Source: Peribolospora baueri
Taxonomy: Eukaryota > Basidiomycota > Peribolosporomycetes > Peribolosporales > Peribolosporaceae
Direction of reading: 5' to 3'
DNA length: 64,000 nucleotides
NCBI GenBank assembly: GCA_029717555.1
Contig: JAMDHS010000019.1
Location: 62,001 to 126,000, forward strand
Every line of letters begins with the position of its first letter. Position 1 is the stretch's first letter. The position numbers and the translations under genes were made by a program. The notes under the pieces are model-generated. The model saw nothing but the letters and a program-made list of their open reading frames with translations, was not told the origin of the DNA and ran no database searches. This document shows positions 1 through 12,924 of this stretch, piece after piece.

Positions 1-51
1 ATGGATGGACATACATACTGACTGTTCGAACCGTGATGTGCTGTGAGACAG

Positions 52-2145
52 GTGTCGCCCATCGTGCGAGTCGCATTGGAACCCGCTGAGCCTTGTGAGT
101 GATTGATTGGTGCTGCTCGCGTCCTGACGACAGTGTGTGCCCCTTGCTCAGTCGCGTACCTAACGTCCACAGCCGACATGCCCAAGCTCGTGGAGGGCTT
201 GCGTCTCCTGAACCAGGCAGATCCGTGCGTCGAGATCCTCGTTCAGGAGACTGGCGAACACGTCATTCTAGGCGCAGGCGAGCTTCATCTTGAGGTAAGT
301 TTGACCCTCCTGACTTAGCCCCCGTGGACATATTGGCTGTGCGCGCTGACGATCGTGCCATGTCTCTTTTATTCCCGCCCGCAGCGCTGTCTCAGGGATC
401 TGCAAGAACGCTTTGCGAAATGCGAGGTTCAAGCATCGCAGCCAATCGTCCCCTTCCGGGAAACCGCCGTCAAAGCTCCCGACATGGCTCCTCCGAAATC
501 CAAAGACGCTCCTCGAGGCACCGTGCACGGCGCTGTGGCCAATTCGCTAGTTACCTATACCGTGCGCGTCGTGCCGTTGCCGGAAGAGGTTACGGCGTTT
601 CTCATCGCCAACGTGCGCAACATCAGGCGCTTTCAGCAGGACCACCGGCGTGGCGAAGGTTCGATCGTGGACGAGGACTTGGAAGAGGGCGAAGAAGGGA
701 CGGGGATAGATCTGTCATCGGCGATCGCTGTTAAACCGGATCAGTTCTGGCCCAAGCTCGCCGACCTACTCAGTAAAGCAGGACCGGAGTGGCGCGACGT
801 CGTTGACAAGATCTGGGCTTTCGGTCCCAGACGAGTGGGGCCGAACCTACTCGTCGACCGTGGCGACCTTCTCACGCGGTCGTGAGTGCTCCTTGCAGCA
901 TTTTTTTGCCCTACCCTTCGACTTGTGTTGCTGATAGCAAGCTTTCATTATCTACAGGCTTCGACAGCGAACGGATGAGAGACGTCTAGCGGGCCCTTCC
1001 TCTGGTCCCGCCTCGCGTCGCGGAGACGAGGCAGTCGACGAAGAACGTTTGCTCGAGCAAGCGCTACAGGCGGTCAGCATCAGCGAAGGGGGCCATGCGG
1101 CTAGCCAGCCTTCGCGTGTATCTTGGACCTCTCGAGATCTGAACGAGAGCATCGACGCTGGCTTTCAGCTTGCCACGCTGCAAGGTCCGCTGTGCTCTGA
1201 GCCCGTCCAAGGCATGGCGTACTTCGTCGAGAAGGTGGAGTTGGACAAAGAGGAAGCGAGCAAGGAGAATGGTGAGTGAGCAACCCCGCGATCGAGCCGT
1301 TTGTTTCGATGCCTCCCGAGCTGACCGCTAAATTGCATCGCCTGTAGTGCGCTCCAAGCTTTCGCAAGTCACCGGCTCGCTGATCACCTCCGTCAAGGAG
1401 GCGTGCCGGAACGGCCTATTAGACTGGTCGCCGCGACTCATGTTGGCGATGTACACGTGTGACATTCAAGCATCTAGTGAGTTGGACACTTGTCTCAGAC
1501 AATTCGGATGCATTGGCGTAGTATCTCCCTTAACCTTTCTTTGTACATTCGGTATCGCGCTTGTTCAGCTGACGTGCTGGGCAAGGTGTACGCGGTCGTG
1601 GCGCGACGAAGAGGGCGAATCACGTCGGAAGAGATGAAGGAGGGCACTTCCTTCTTCACTATCCGCGCTCTTCTTCCCGTCGTCGAGAGCTTCGGTTTCG
1701 CAGACGGTGAGCTTCTCTCACGAACGTTCGACGATCGTCGACTGGGCAGGACTGACAAGGACCCGCCCACCCGTCGCCTCTTCTTAACTCCACCAGATAT
1801 CCGGAAACGCACTTCCGGTGCCGCGAGCCCTCAACTGGTGTTCAGCGGCTTCGAGATGTACCCGCAGGATCCTTTCTGGGTGCCCACGACGGAGGAGGAG
1901 CTCGAGGATCTAGGCGAGAAGAGCGATCGTGAAAACGTGGCCAAGAAGTACATGGATGCGGTGCGGAAGCGCAAGGTGAGTGGCGGGCATCATTCGAGCC
2001 GGCAACAACACATCGTTGTCGAGCTTGGGTCTCACTGGCTTGTCTTCTCCTCGGGTCGTTCCTCGTTCGCCTCTCGCAGGGGTTGTTCGTGTCGAACCGG
2101 ATGGTAGAACACGCAGAGAAACAGCGCACGCTGAAGAAGAATTGA
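52..2145 (+). CDS. EFL1: Ribosome assembly GTPase EFL1/Ria1, C-terminal part (5' end outside window)
   Basis: EF2-like cytoplasmic GTPase that, with the SBDS protein Sdo1, releases the anti-association factor Tif6 (eIF6) from pre-60S subunits; role known from the family. The visible 495 residues carry EF-G/EF2 domain III-V hallmarks: [49 protein letters not shown] and the end segment [20 protein letters not shown]. The G domain lies upstream of the window. Exons by eye: 52-94, 173-294, 385-881, 958-1271, 1348-1476, 1569-1706, 1797-1975, 2080-2145; all seven introns are GT-AG and join in frame. Bases 1-51 look like the end of the preceding intron. The acidic insert near 650-720 is typical of this family's variable region. 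The assignment is firm. Confidence 0.93.
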
Positions 2146-2734
2146 GCGACTCGTTCCTTCAGCTCCTGAAGGAACGAGCAAGAGGGGGGGGGCGAATATA
2201 ATACCGCGAGGACCGCGCGAGCGCGTTTAGAGCAGGGACGAAGCCCTCTTTTATTTGCTACAGAGTGGAAACGAAGAGTTGTTTCGCAATTATGCACGCT
2301 CTTCGGCGTTTCTATCAGTGAGAGTTTCTCATCACGCATGCTCAAGGCCGCAGCGTGCCAGCGCAACGCATCCTGAGAGCTATTCGAGCATCGCATGTTC
2401 TTATCTATAGACGGTAAATGATAGCCTGCTACATGAGGACGTGCGGTAGAGGAGGGAGTAGGAGTGAGGCCGAAGGAAGGTACCAAGTGGTACGTACAGG
2501 CAATTCCGTCCACGTCTTCGAGCTGATCTCGCGCGTCTCAGGAAGGCAGGACGGAAAGGAAGGGATACAGGGGCGGGCATCTACAAAACAGGGTCCTGGA
2601 CAGGCAGGTGGCTGTGGGACCCTGGGCCTCCGTGGGTCTCGAAATCTGTAATGTCATGAGAGCAAACAAAATAGAACTCGGTGAGTGTCGATCAACCCCG
2701 GTCGATGGCCAAGCTGAGCTGATGTGACCGCAAA
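2146..2734. other. Gap between EFL1 stop and the doubtful minus-strand ORF
   Basis: Presumed EFL1 3' untranslated region and spacer. It has a short G run near 2184 and no convincing coding potential on either strand; the 77-codon plus-strand ORF here lacks any recognisable motif. Confidence 0.5.
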
Positions 2735-3259
2735 CTAACCCTTAGGGTCCTTGCTCGCCACGGTGGCCCTGCGGGCTGAGCCCCCATCCTCGTGCTCGCC
2801 CTTGACGTCCTTGACCGCGTTCTCCTCCCTTCGCTTGGCGTCGAATTGCTCCAGCTCCTCGTACGTCTGCGCCACAGGCTTCGGGTTCTCGAAGGTCCTT
2901 TCCATGATGGGCGAGCAGTTTGTGGCGTTGGTCTTGCGGCCGCGATATGGGTGCGATGTGATGAGTGGTTGCTGTTTGTGTGAGGAGGATAGCGTCGGCC
3001 GTCTGATGCGCTCCTTAAGAAGTCTCTCGTCGAGGCCAACGTCGATCTCGACGTTGAGTGTCCTTCTTGTTATGACCAACCATGATCGCTCGACACCTCC
3101 ACTTGACGTCACTCGCCCATCCAATCGCAGCGGAAGCCGATCGCACCGATGCTCCGGAGATACGCGGGGAAAACAAAATACTGCGGCATCCGAGTGCTCC
3201 GTGCGCGACGCTGGATCAAAATTTCCTTTTGCCGAGGCTGAACGTCGACCTCCGCGCAA
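2735..3259 (-). CDS. Hypothetical small charged protein (doubtful)
   Basis: An open frame divergent from RIX7 (start-to-start distance about 50 bp if its first ATG is used). I do not recognise the protein. The C-terminal 90 residues look the most protein-like: a Lys/Arg-rich stretch, then NPKPVAQTYEELEQFDAKRR followed by an acidic and basic helix-prone tail. The N-terminal half is Arg/Ser-rich without structure and may be untranslated leader or contain an intron, so the true start is uncertain. It could be a short nuclear or mitochondrial protein, or a chance ORF in the RIX7 promoter. No membrane segment or signal peptide is visible. Confidence 0.35.
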   Translation of the reverse strand: MRGGRRSASAKGNFDPASRTEHSDAAVFCFPRVSPEHRCDRLPLRLDGRVTSSGGVERSWLVITRRTLNVEIDVGLDERLLKERIRRPTLSSSHKQQPLITSHPYRGRKTNATNCSPIMERTFENPKPVAQTYEELEQFDAKRREENAVKDVKGEHEDGGSARRATVASKDPKG

Positions 3260-3309
3260 GTGGTCTGCCTTTTTGCTCGCTTAGCCGCCTCTCCCCTGCG
3301 CTGAGCATC

Positions 3310-6454
<3,145 letters not shown>

Positions 6455-6695
6455 CGTAGGGTTCGGAGTTCCTATACCGCATGTTGAAAAAAAAAAGATC
6501 GACCTGGCATAGCACTAGATTACGTAGACATGGCATTCTTCCGGAACGACGTGCGTTCTATCTTCTATCGACTAGGACCGCCACGGGCACGGGCGCGGTG
6601 AAAATCTATGAATGGGTCGGTCGAAAGCGGTCTATATAGTCTAAGCCGTCGGTCGACGAAGCGGTGGAAGCGAGAACGGGGCGGGGCGTAGTAGG

Positions 6696-7784
6696 CTAGC
6701 TTCGCTCCTCGGGTTTGAGGCCAATATCCTCCCACCACACGTCAGAGGTGGCGATCCAATCGGCCATCATCTTCTTGATCGACGCGTCGTCCAAGCTGAG
6801 ATGGAGAAAAAAAAACCAAGGTCAGCAATATGTAGCGGAACAAAGAGATCGGGACCCGTGATCGTCACCGTCGTCGCCCTCGCCATACCGCCCACTTTTT
6901 CGGAATCGTTGTGATGCATTGACGACGACAACACTCACTTGACGACCTCGACGCCTTTGGACCGGAGCAAGTCCTCTCCGCCGACAAAGTTTGCATTCTC
7001 GCCCATGACGACCCGAGGGATCTGGTAGAGGACACACGTGGCGGAGCACATCTGCGGGCAAGGCGAGGCGAAACGAGGAGAGGATAGGGAGGGAAGGGAG
7101 AAAGGAAGGAAGGATGTAAGGGCGGAAAAAAAGTTCCCTCGGCCAGCCGGAAGAAAAAGAGCGGCCGGAGCGAGGACGCACGATACAAGGGGACAAAGTG
7201 GTGTACATGGTGCACTCTCTTAGGAGGCCCATCCCCCCTTCCTCTGGCTTGACGCGACCCAGGTTCTCGAGACAGCTCATCTGATGACGAGCGCGTTTGA
7301 TCGACGCGCAGGAGAAGGAAAGCGGGAGAGTCAGGTCAGAAGAAAAGGAAGAGAAGAGAGGAGCGTTGGAGCGTCGTCGGGTCGCTCACCTCGGCGTGCA
7401 GGGTGTTGGAATTGCCTGTGGTAGGGAGCGGAGTGGGCGAAAGAGAGGAGACGGGGGCATGCGGCGGTGGGTCAGAGCGAGAAGTGCGATGGCGGTTTGG
7501 CTGGCTCGGCGGGACTAGACTAGACTGGACGGCGGACGGACGACGCACGTTGGACTCTCATGTTGTGGCCGCTGGCCAGGACCTTGCCGGTGGGGTTGTG
7601 CACGAGCACGGCGCCGATGGGGATGCCGCTGGGACGAGAAAGAGAAGGAATGGAGAAGGAGAGGGGTGTGAGTGAAGGAGCGCAGGAAAACCGTGGCGGT
7701 GGGGAGGATTCACCCTTCTGCAAGGCCGTGCTTGGCCTCTTGGAATGCGAGGGCGAGGTTGTCGGCGTCGTTGGGCTTGGCCAT
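6696..7784 (-). CDS. FCY1: Cytosine deaminase FCY1
   Basis: Zinc-dependent cytosine deaminase of the pyrimidine salvage pathway, converting cytosine to uracil in the cytosol; in fungi it also activates 5-fluorocytosine (established knowledge). The six-exon model gives 162 residues, close to the 158 of the yeast enzyme: 7714-7784, 7549-7628, 7390-7415, 7182-7280, 6939-7051, 6696-6795. Visible signatures are GGIPIGAV, GHNMRVQ, the zinc and catalytic motif HAE (His57, Glu59) and zinc ligands in SPCIMC (Cys91, Cys94), then IPRVVMGENANF and a C-terminal WWEDIGL resembling the yeast tail. The start ATG matches the family N-terminus length. Exon 3 is only 26 nt. Position 92 is Ile where I recall Asp in yeast. 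It is convergent with RIX7. Confidence 0.93.
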
Positions 7785-9465
7785 GCCGAGCAAGAAGGTG
7801 GAGAGGGAGAGGGAAAAGCGATTGCGGACGCCGGACGAGGGATGGATAGTGGTCCTTGCAAGCAAGCGCAAGCAACAAAATCGCGGTGGGACGGGTGTGC
7901 CGCAGCGAGATGTAAGATGATGATAGGTACCGCGCAGATAAGACAAAAAAACGGGCGGCGGTCCGGCTGGACGGACACGCAAGGGCAAGGCATCATCATC
8001 GGTCGGCCGGTCGTCTGGATCGATATATTGTCTGCTTCTGCGAAGCTGCCCTCCCTCTGTCGATCCGTCGTGCCTGCCTGTCTGATCGTCCCATCACTTG
8101 CCGCCTGATCGAGTGTCATAATGGGACCGCCCGCTGGGAGACGACGGGCCCGTGCGCGGGCTGGCCGGAACAAGGTCGGCGGCCCGTGTATTCATCCATC
8201 CATCCATCCATTCATTCATTCATTCATTCATTCATTCATTCTTCTTCTGCGGCAAGAGGACAGACCGGATCGTCCGTCATCGGCCGTCCGCCAGGTGCCG
8301 TCGGTTATGAGCGAGGGACGCTTGGCGTGGGATGTTTGTGCGACGGACGGATGATGGTGCCGTAGCCGACGCCGTACTGTACAGTACAGCACGGCGGTGT
8401 GTCTTCGAGAGTGTAATTACATTTACTAGCACGGACATGAATCTCGGGGCTTGCTTGGGGAAGGGGAAGGGGGGCGTCGCGTAGGCTGGACTACTACCGA
8501 GTCGTGCTGTACCGTGCACGGCAAAGGGGGACGAACGCGAGCGTGGCGCCTACTCCTAACTCCCTACTCCCTCCTCCTTCCGCACCCGAGCACCCGAACC
8601 CGAGCCACCACTCGTCCTCGCACACGCTCGCCTCGGTGGCCATCTCCGTCATGCGATGCGCGCCGCCAAATAGTACGCTCGGCGGAGACGGGGGCCGGGA
8701 AGGAGAGGGCTGGGTGCTAGGCGAGGAGGGACAGACAGACAGAGAGGATAGTAGGGCGCTCGCTCGACTGGACTGGCGGTCGTACCGGACGGACGGCGGT
8801 GTGCGAGGGCGAGCGAGCCAGCAAGAACGTTCTCTTCCCTCGGACAAGGCAAGCCGCAGCACCGCAGCGCCGCAGCGCCACCCTGCGTCGTCTATGCGCG
8901 CTCGCCGACGCCGCCGCTCGTCTACGCCGCCTAGCTGAGCCGAGCATCCCCCAGGCTCGCTGCGTCCGCCGCCAGCAGGCCTTCCTTTCTTCTGCTTCCT
9001 TCGCCCGGACACAACGTCGACGGACACCACACCATCTCCATCTCATTGATTCCCAACCCGACGCTCCTTCCTCTGTTCCTCCTTCGTGTTCATGCCTGCG
9101 GACGGCCCGGGGCAAGGGACGGACGACAGGACAAGGACAAGGACGACGACGTCGACGACGGCGGCCCCATCGCCCAGTTAAGACTTCCTTCCGCGCCGCC
9201 CTGTCTGAGTGTTGAGTGAGACACGCCCACCCCGTCTCGCACCTTCATTTTGCCCCCTTCCCCCTTCCTCCTTTCTCCTCCTCCCCGCCTTCGCATGCCG
9301 CCGACCAGGACGGCGTTCGTACAAGCTATCCTCGACCCAAAGCCCTCGCCTCACCGTCTCGTCGACGGCCCCTCTCGTCGCAACCGTCCCTATCGACGCC
9401 CCCTCTCCTATCCCCAAGCCTACACTCCTCCTCCCATCTCCCCCGCCTCGACCTCGGCCATCATC
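7785..9465. other. Divergent intergenic region between FCY1 and the next gene
   Basis: About 1.7 kb separating two divergent starts. It contains an ATCC/ATTC repeat near 8190-8241 and a pyrimidine-rich tract before 9466. A plus-strand frame stays open from 9250 into the downstream gene. No separate gene could be supported; long antisense frames here show no motifs. Confidence 0.5.
8190..8241. repeat. Tetranucleotide microsatellite (ATCC)n then (ATTC)n
   Basis: Compound tandem repeat: about five ATCC units followed by about seven ATTC units, ending in CTTCTT. It lies upstream of FCY1 on the minus side. Confidence 0.95.
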
Positions 9466-12400
9466 ATGAGCGCTGCCACCGAAGTCAACTCGGCCGCGCC
9501 CGGCTCCATCTCCATCTCCTCCGCCGGCTTCCCGCGCACCAGAGGCGGCAGCGTCGGCAGGCACCCTACTCCGCCCTCTTCATTCCCCGGAGGCAGCATC
9601 GCCGAGCTTCGCGCGAGAATCAATGGCGGCGGCCATGCCCATAACGCCAGCGCCAGCGCCTACGCCAACGCCAACACCAGCTCGCCAGGTCGCTCCAGCA
9701 GCATCACCGGCCTCCCCAATTCGAGCTCGCACAGCCTCTTGTCTCGCGCCTCTAACGGCCCCCACTCCGGCAAGCCCTCCGGAGGCTCGCGGTCCAAGGG
9801 CGATTATGACGAGTACGAGGATCTCCTCGACAATGACGACGACCCCGTCTTCAGCCGCCGCCATGGGAATCGTCAGACGGCCCGCGATAGCACCATCGCA
9901 CAGTCCTCCACCGCCGCTCTCGCCGACTTTCTCATGTCCACCGGCCCCGACTCCGGCGGTGGACCAGCGCCGTCCGTGGCCTCGGCCGACATGCATTCGA
10001 GCACGCCTCGCAGGAGCGTGCGCAAGTTCGCCTCTGCCTTCGGCCTCGGCCTCGGCAGGCGCGAGAGCAAGAAGAGCTTGCCCAGCTTCGCGTCCCCTTC
10101 TCTGAACGATGCCGCCGCCTCCGCCAACGCCGCCGCCTCACCGCCGGTCAATATCCCCGGTCTGGAGCGCAAGATGCTACCGAACGGCAAATTCTACTAC
10201 TCCATCCCTTCCCATGCCGGCACCAACTCTTCCTCTCGTCCCTCCCAAAACGCCACCGCCGCCACCAAGTCCAACACCGCTGCCGCCGTCCAGACTCAGG
10301 CCGATGATGTGCCCCCGTGTCCGCCGCAGAAACCGCAGTCACTATCCAAACCGCACCCCGCGGCCGGCGGTCAGACGAACGGTGCCCATCCGAGGAGCGA
10401 CTTGGCCGCCTCGATGGGCATGGGTCCCGGAAGCATGTTTGCCAGTCCGCCCAACAGCCCCAGTCCCGGTCAAGCCTCCAAGCCGACCACCGTCAGGTCG
10501 ACCAACGGCTCCAAGCTCAGCGATAGTCGCGCCAAGGATCGCGGCCCGCACCCGCCTTCTTCGGCCGCTCAGGCTTCCGCCGTGTCCGCTGTTCTCGAAC
10601 CTCCCAGCAGTCCCATCTCAGTGCAGCCGCCATCGCCCACGTCGCCCATGCCTTTGGCCCAGGACCAGCAGCAGCATCAACATCAATATCAACAGCAGCA
10701 GCAGGTTCCACCTCCGTCCCCAAAATACGTTCCGCCTCCGTCTCCCACCGGGTTGCATGACAAGCGACCCTCATCCCCGATCGACGCCGGCTGGATCCCG
10801 CGCCCGTCAAGCAGGCTCTCGGGCAACTACACCTTTTCGTACGCCAACAGCACGCCCATGAAGCCTCCTCCCGAGGGGCCCTTACCGGACCCGAGCAAGC
10901 CGTCGCCGACGCCGACTTTGAGCGAACGCGGCGGCGGCACAGCGGCCGCCCCAGAGGAGGATGTCGACCCTCAACTCAAACAGGTCAAGGCGAGGGCAGC
11001 AGCGCTAGCCCAGCTCTCCGGACCCGAGTCGGTGCCCACGAGCCCGGCTATTTCGAGCCCCGGAATAGGCTCAAGGAAGGGGTCCATCCGCCGCAAACCC
11101 CCGCCGACGTTGACCGAAAAGGACCTCGCTAGCGGCTTCGCAAGCCCCGAACAATCACCGGCGCTCGCTTCGTCCAACGGCGCGATGGCGAACAGTCCAA
11201 ACGACTTTACCGAAGGGTCTCGACCGACGACCTCCTCTTCGGGACGTGGCGCTGTCGCTCGCGGCCAGAAGGGTCTCCCCACTCCTCCGCCCAGCGCCCA
11301 AGACGTCGCTTCTCTCGCCGACGGCGGCGTGCTCCGACCCGTTCCCGTGCGAAGCCACTTTGGCGTCCATGCGAAAAAGTCTTCTTCTGAGGTCCTCCAT
11401 CCCAGCCACTTTTCTCGGCCCGGCAGCAGGGGCGGTCTGCAGCAGCAACAGCAGCAGCAGCCGCAGTCGCAGCAGCAGCATCAGCACCAAGCCGAGTTGC
11501 CTTCGTCTCCTGCATCTCCCCAGCGTTCTGAGAGTTCCCGCCCCGGTCGATCGCCTCACCAGTACCACGGGTCGTCCTCCCCCCCGATCGATGCTGGCAA
11601 GGAAGAGTGGGCGCCGTCTAGAGGGCCGGCTGTGCCGATGACGAGGAAGGACAGCGCGCGCGCCAAAGTGTCCATCGGCACCGAGGCCGGAGCCGACGGT
11701 CGTTCGAAAAGGCGCCCGCTTTCGACCGCCGTCCGTGGCCCTGTCGTCTCGCTCATAGGGCTTCCTGAGGCCGAGACCGAGTCGAAACGCGGCCTGGGCC
11801 TTTACGCCGACGAGACCGAGGATGGGACTGATCGGCGAGATGCCACCACCGGCAGGGAGGGAGGCACGACGGGGAGGCGAAGAAGTACTTCGGAGACGAC
11901 TTCGTCGTCCAGGAAGCGCTCCACCAAGAGGCATCCCACCGGCTCGTCGGAGCGCGACGGTTTGGCCCCTCTCGGCTTCTCCGCCGATACCCTCCTGGCC
12001 TCCTTGCCCGATCCCTCCTCTGTCCCCCTCCCTCCGCCTGAAGACCCGTCGGTGAACTCGCTCAACCCCGTCTCTTCTCCTCACCTCCTCTACGCTGCCT
12101 TGCTTGACAGCCGCGCTGCACGCTTCAGGCTCGAAGCCGCGTTGGCCGTACACAGAGAGAGGACGGAGATGATGGCGAACAAGTGTTTGGAGTATCTCGC
12201 AGGCGGGGAGAAGGACAGAAGGGCTTGGGTCAAGGAGATGCGCGGCGTCGAGGAGCAGAGGAAGAGGGCCGAGGCGGCGACGTTGGCGGCGGCGTCGGCG
12301 GCGGCATCGGCTTCTAGGAAGGCGGATAAGCAAGCTAGTAGTAGGACCGCCGCTTCCGCTAGGCACCAGACATCTTCGTCCGGTAGCGAGTCGGTGTCCG

Positions 12401-12924
12401 AAGATGAAGCGGCGTCCGGCGCGGGCCCTGGCGGAGCGTCTGGGTCTGGCCCCGAGCCGAACGAGACGGACAAGGATGCTGAGGGGCCTTCCGTTAGCGT
12501 TTCCGGCGAGGGAGACGGCGAGGGCGAGGACCGGGGCGAGGGCGAGGACGACTTGGAGTCGCCCGCCCCTGCCAGTCCTGCCGGCGCGAGTGGACACCAT
12601 CACTTCCGCCCCGACGTGCTCACCGAGAACGAGGACGATGGCAAGGCGGGTGAGGCGGAGGCCAGCGCCGCTTCCCGTCCGGCTGACGGAGCTGCGAACG
12701 GAGCTGGCGACGACCACAACGATGACCACGTCGTTCAAGGTGACGCGGCTGCCACTCCTACCATCCCCAAGGAGCTCCAGAACGGCTCCATCGACGCTTC
12801 TTCCTCCGCCGCCGAGCCTTCTCCCGCCTCAGGCGCCCCGGAGGAGAGCAAGGAGGAAGAAGAGGGCGCGGAGGAGAGGGAGCGGGTTGCCAAGGCCAAC
12901 TTGGGCGAGACTGGCCTGCTCTGA
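9466..12924 (+). CDS. Large Ser/Pro/Ala-rich low-complexity protein, function unknown
   Basis: Intronless frame of 1152 residues from the ATG giving MSAATEVNSA; I do not recognise a catalytic domain. The bulk is predicted by eye to be disordered: Ser/Pro/Ala-rich, with two Gln/His tracts near 10663-10705 and 11440-11490 and many SP/TP sites that suggest proline-directed phosphorylation. Short blocks that look conserved rather than random are DYDEYEDLLDNDDDPVF, SSTAALADFLMSTGP and KMLPNGKFYYSIPS in the first quarter. A helical, Arg/Glu-rich block (about 12080-12290) contains LLYAALLDSRAARFRLEAAL and could be a coiled coil. The last 200 residues are acidic. The frame remains open upstream to 9250, so the start could be earlier. 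It is probably a basidiomycete regulatory or scaffold protein; this is inference. Confidence 0.8.
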   Translation: MSAATEVNSAAPGSISISSAGFPRTRGGSVGRHPTPPSSFPGGSIAELRARINGGGHAHNASASAYANANTSSPGRSSSITGLPNSSSHSLLSRASNGPHSGKPSGGSRSKGDYDEYEDLLDNDDDPVFSRRHGNRQTARDSTIAQSSTAALADFLMSTGPDSGGGPAPSVASADMHSSTPRRSVRKFASAFGLGLGRRESKKSLPSFASPSLNDAAASANAAASPPVNIPGLERKMLPNGKFYYSIPSHAGTNSSSRPSQNATAATKSNTAAAVQTQADDVPPCPPQKPQSLSKPHPAAGGQTNGAHPRSDLAASMGMGPGSMFASPPNSPSPGQASKPTTVRSTNGSKLSDSRAKDRGPHPPSSAAQASAVSAVLEPPSSPISVQPPSPTSPMPLAQDQQQHQHQYQQQQQVPPPSPKYVPPPSPTGLHDKRPSSPIDAGWIPRPSSRLSGNYTFSYANSTPMKPPPEGPLPDPSKPSPTPTLSERGGGTAAAPEEDVDPQLKQVKARAAALAQLSGPESVPTSPAISSPGIGSRKGSIRRKPPPTLTEKDLASGFASPEQSPALASSNGAMANSPNDFTEGSRPTTSSSGRGAVARGQKGLPTPPPSAQDVASLADGGVLRPVPVRSHFGVHAKKSSSEVLHPSHFSRPGSRGGLQQQQQQQPQSQQQHQHQAELPSSPASPQRSESSRPGRSPHQYHGSSSPPIDAGKEEWAPSRGPAVPMTRKDSARAKVSIGTEAGADGRSKRRPLSTAVRGPVVSLIGLPEAETESKRGLGLYADETEDGTDRRDATTGREGGTTGRRRSTSETTSSSRKRSTKRHPTGSSERDGLAPLGFSADTLLASLPDPSSVPLPPPEDPSVNSLNPVSSPHLLYAALLDSRAARFRLEAALAVHRERTEMMANKCLEYLAGGEKDRRAWVKEMRGVEEQRKRAEAATLAAASAAASASRKADKQASSRTAASARHQTSSSGSESVSEDEAASGAGPGGASGSGPEPNETDKDAEGPSVSVSGEGDGEGEDRGEGEDDLESPAPASPAGASGHHHFRPDVLTENEDDGKAGEAEASAASRPADGAANGAGDDHNDDHVVQGDAAATPTIPKELQNGSIDASSSAAEPSPASGAPEESKEEEEGAEERERVAKANLGETGLL
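10663..10705 (+). repeat. CAG/CAA-rich tract coding a Gln/His run
   Basis: Imperfect CAG/CAT/CAA repeat within the large low-complexity gene. A second similar tract lies at about 11440-11490, also inside the coding frame. Confidence 0.85.

Noticed and set aside
11155-12738. 527-codon open frame antisense to the large low-complexity gene
   Set aside because: Arg-rich shadow of a GC-rich coding frame; no motif and composition mirrors the sense strand.
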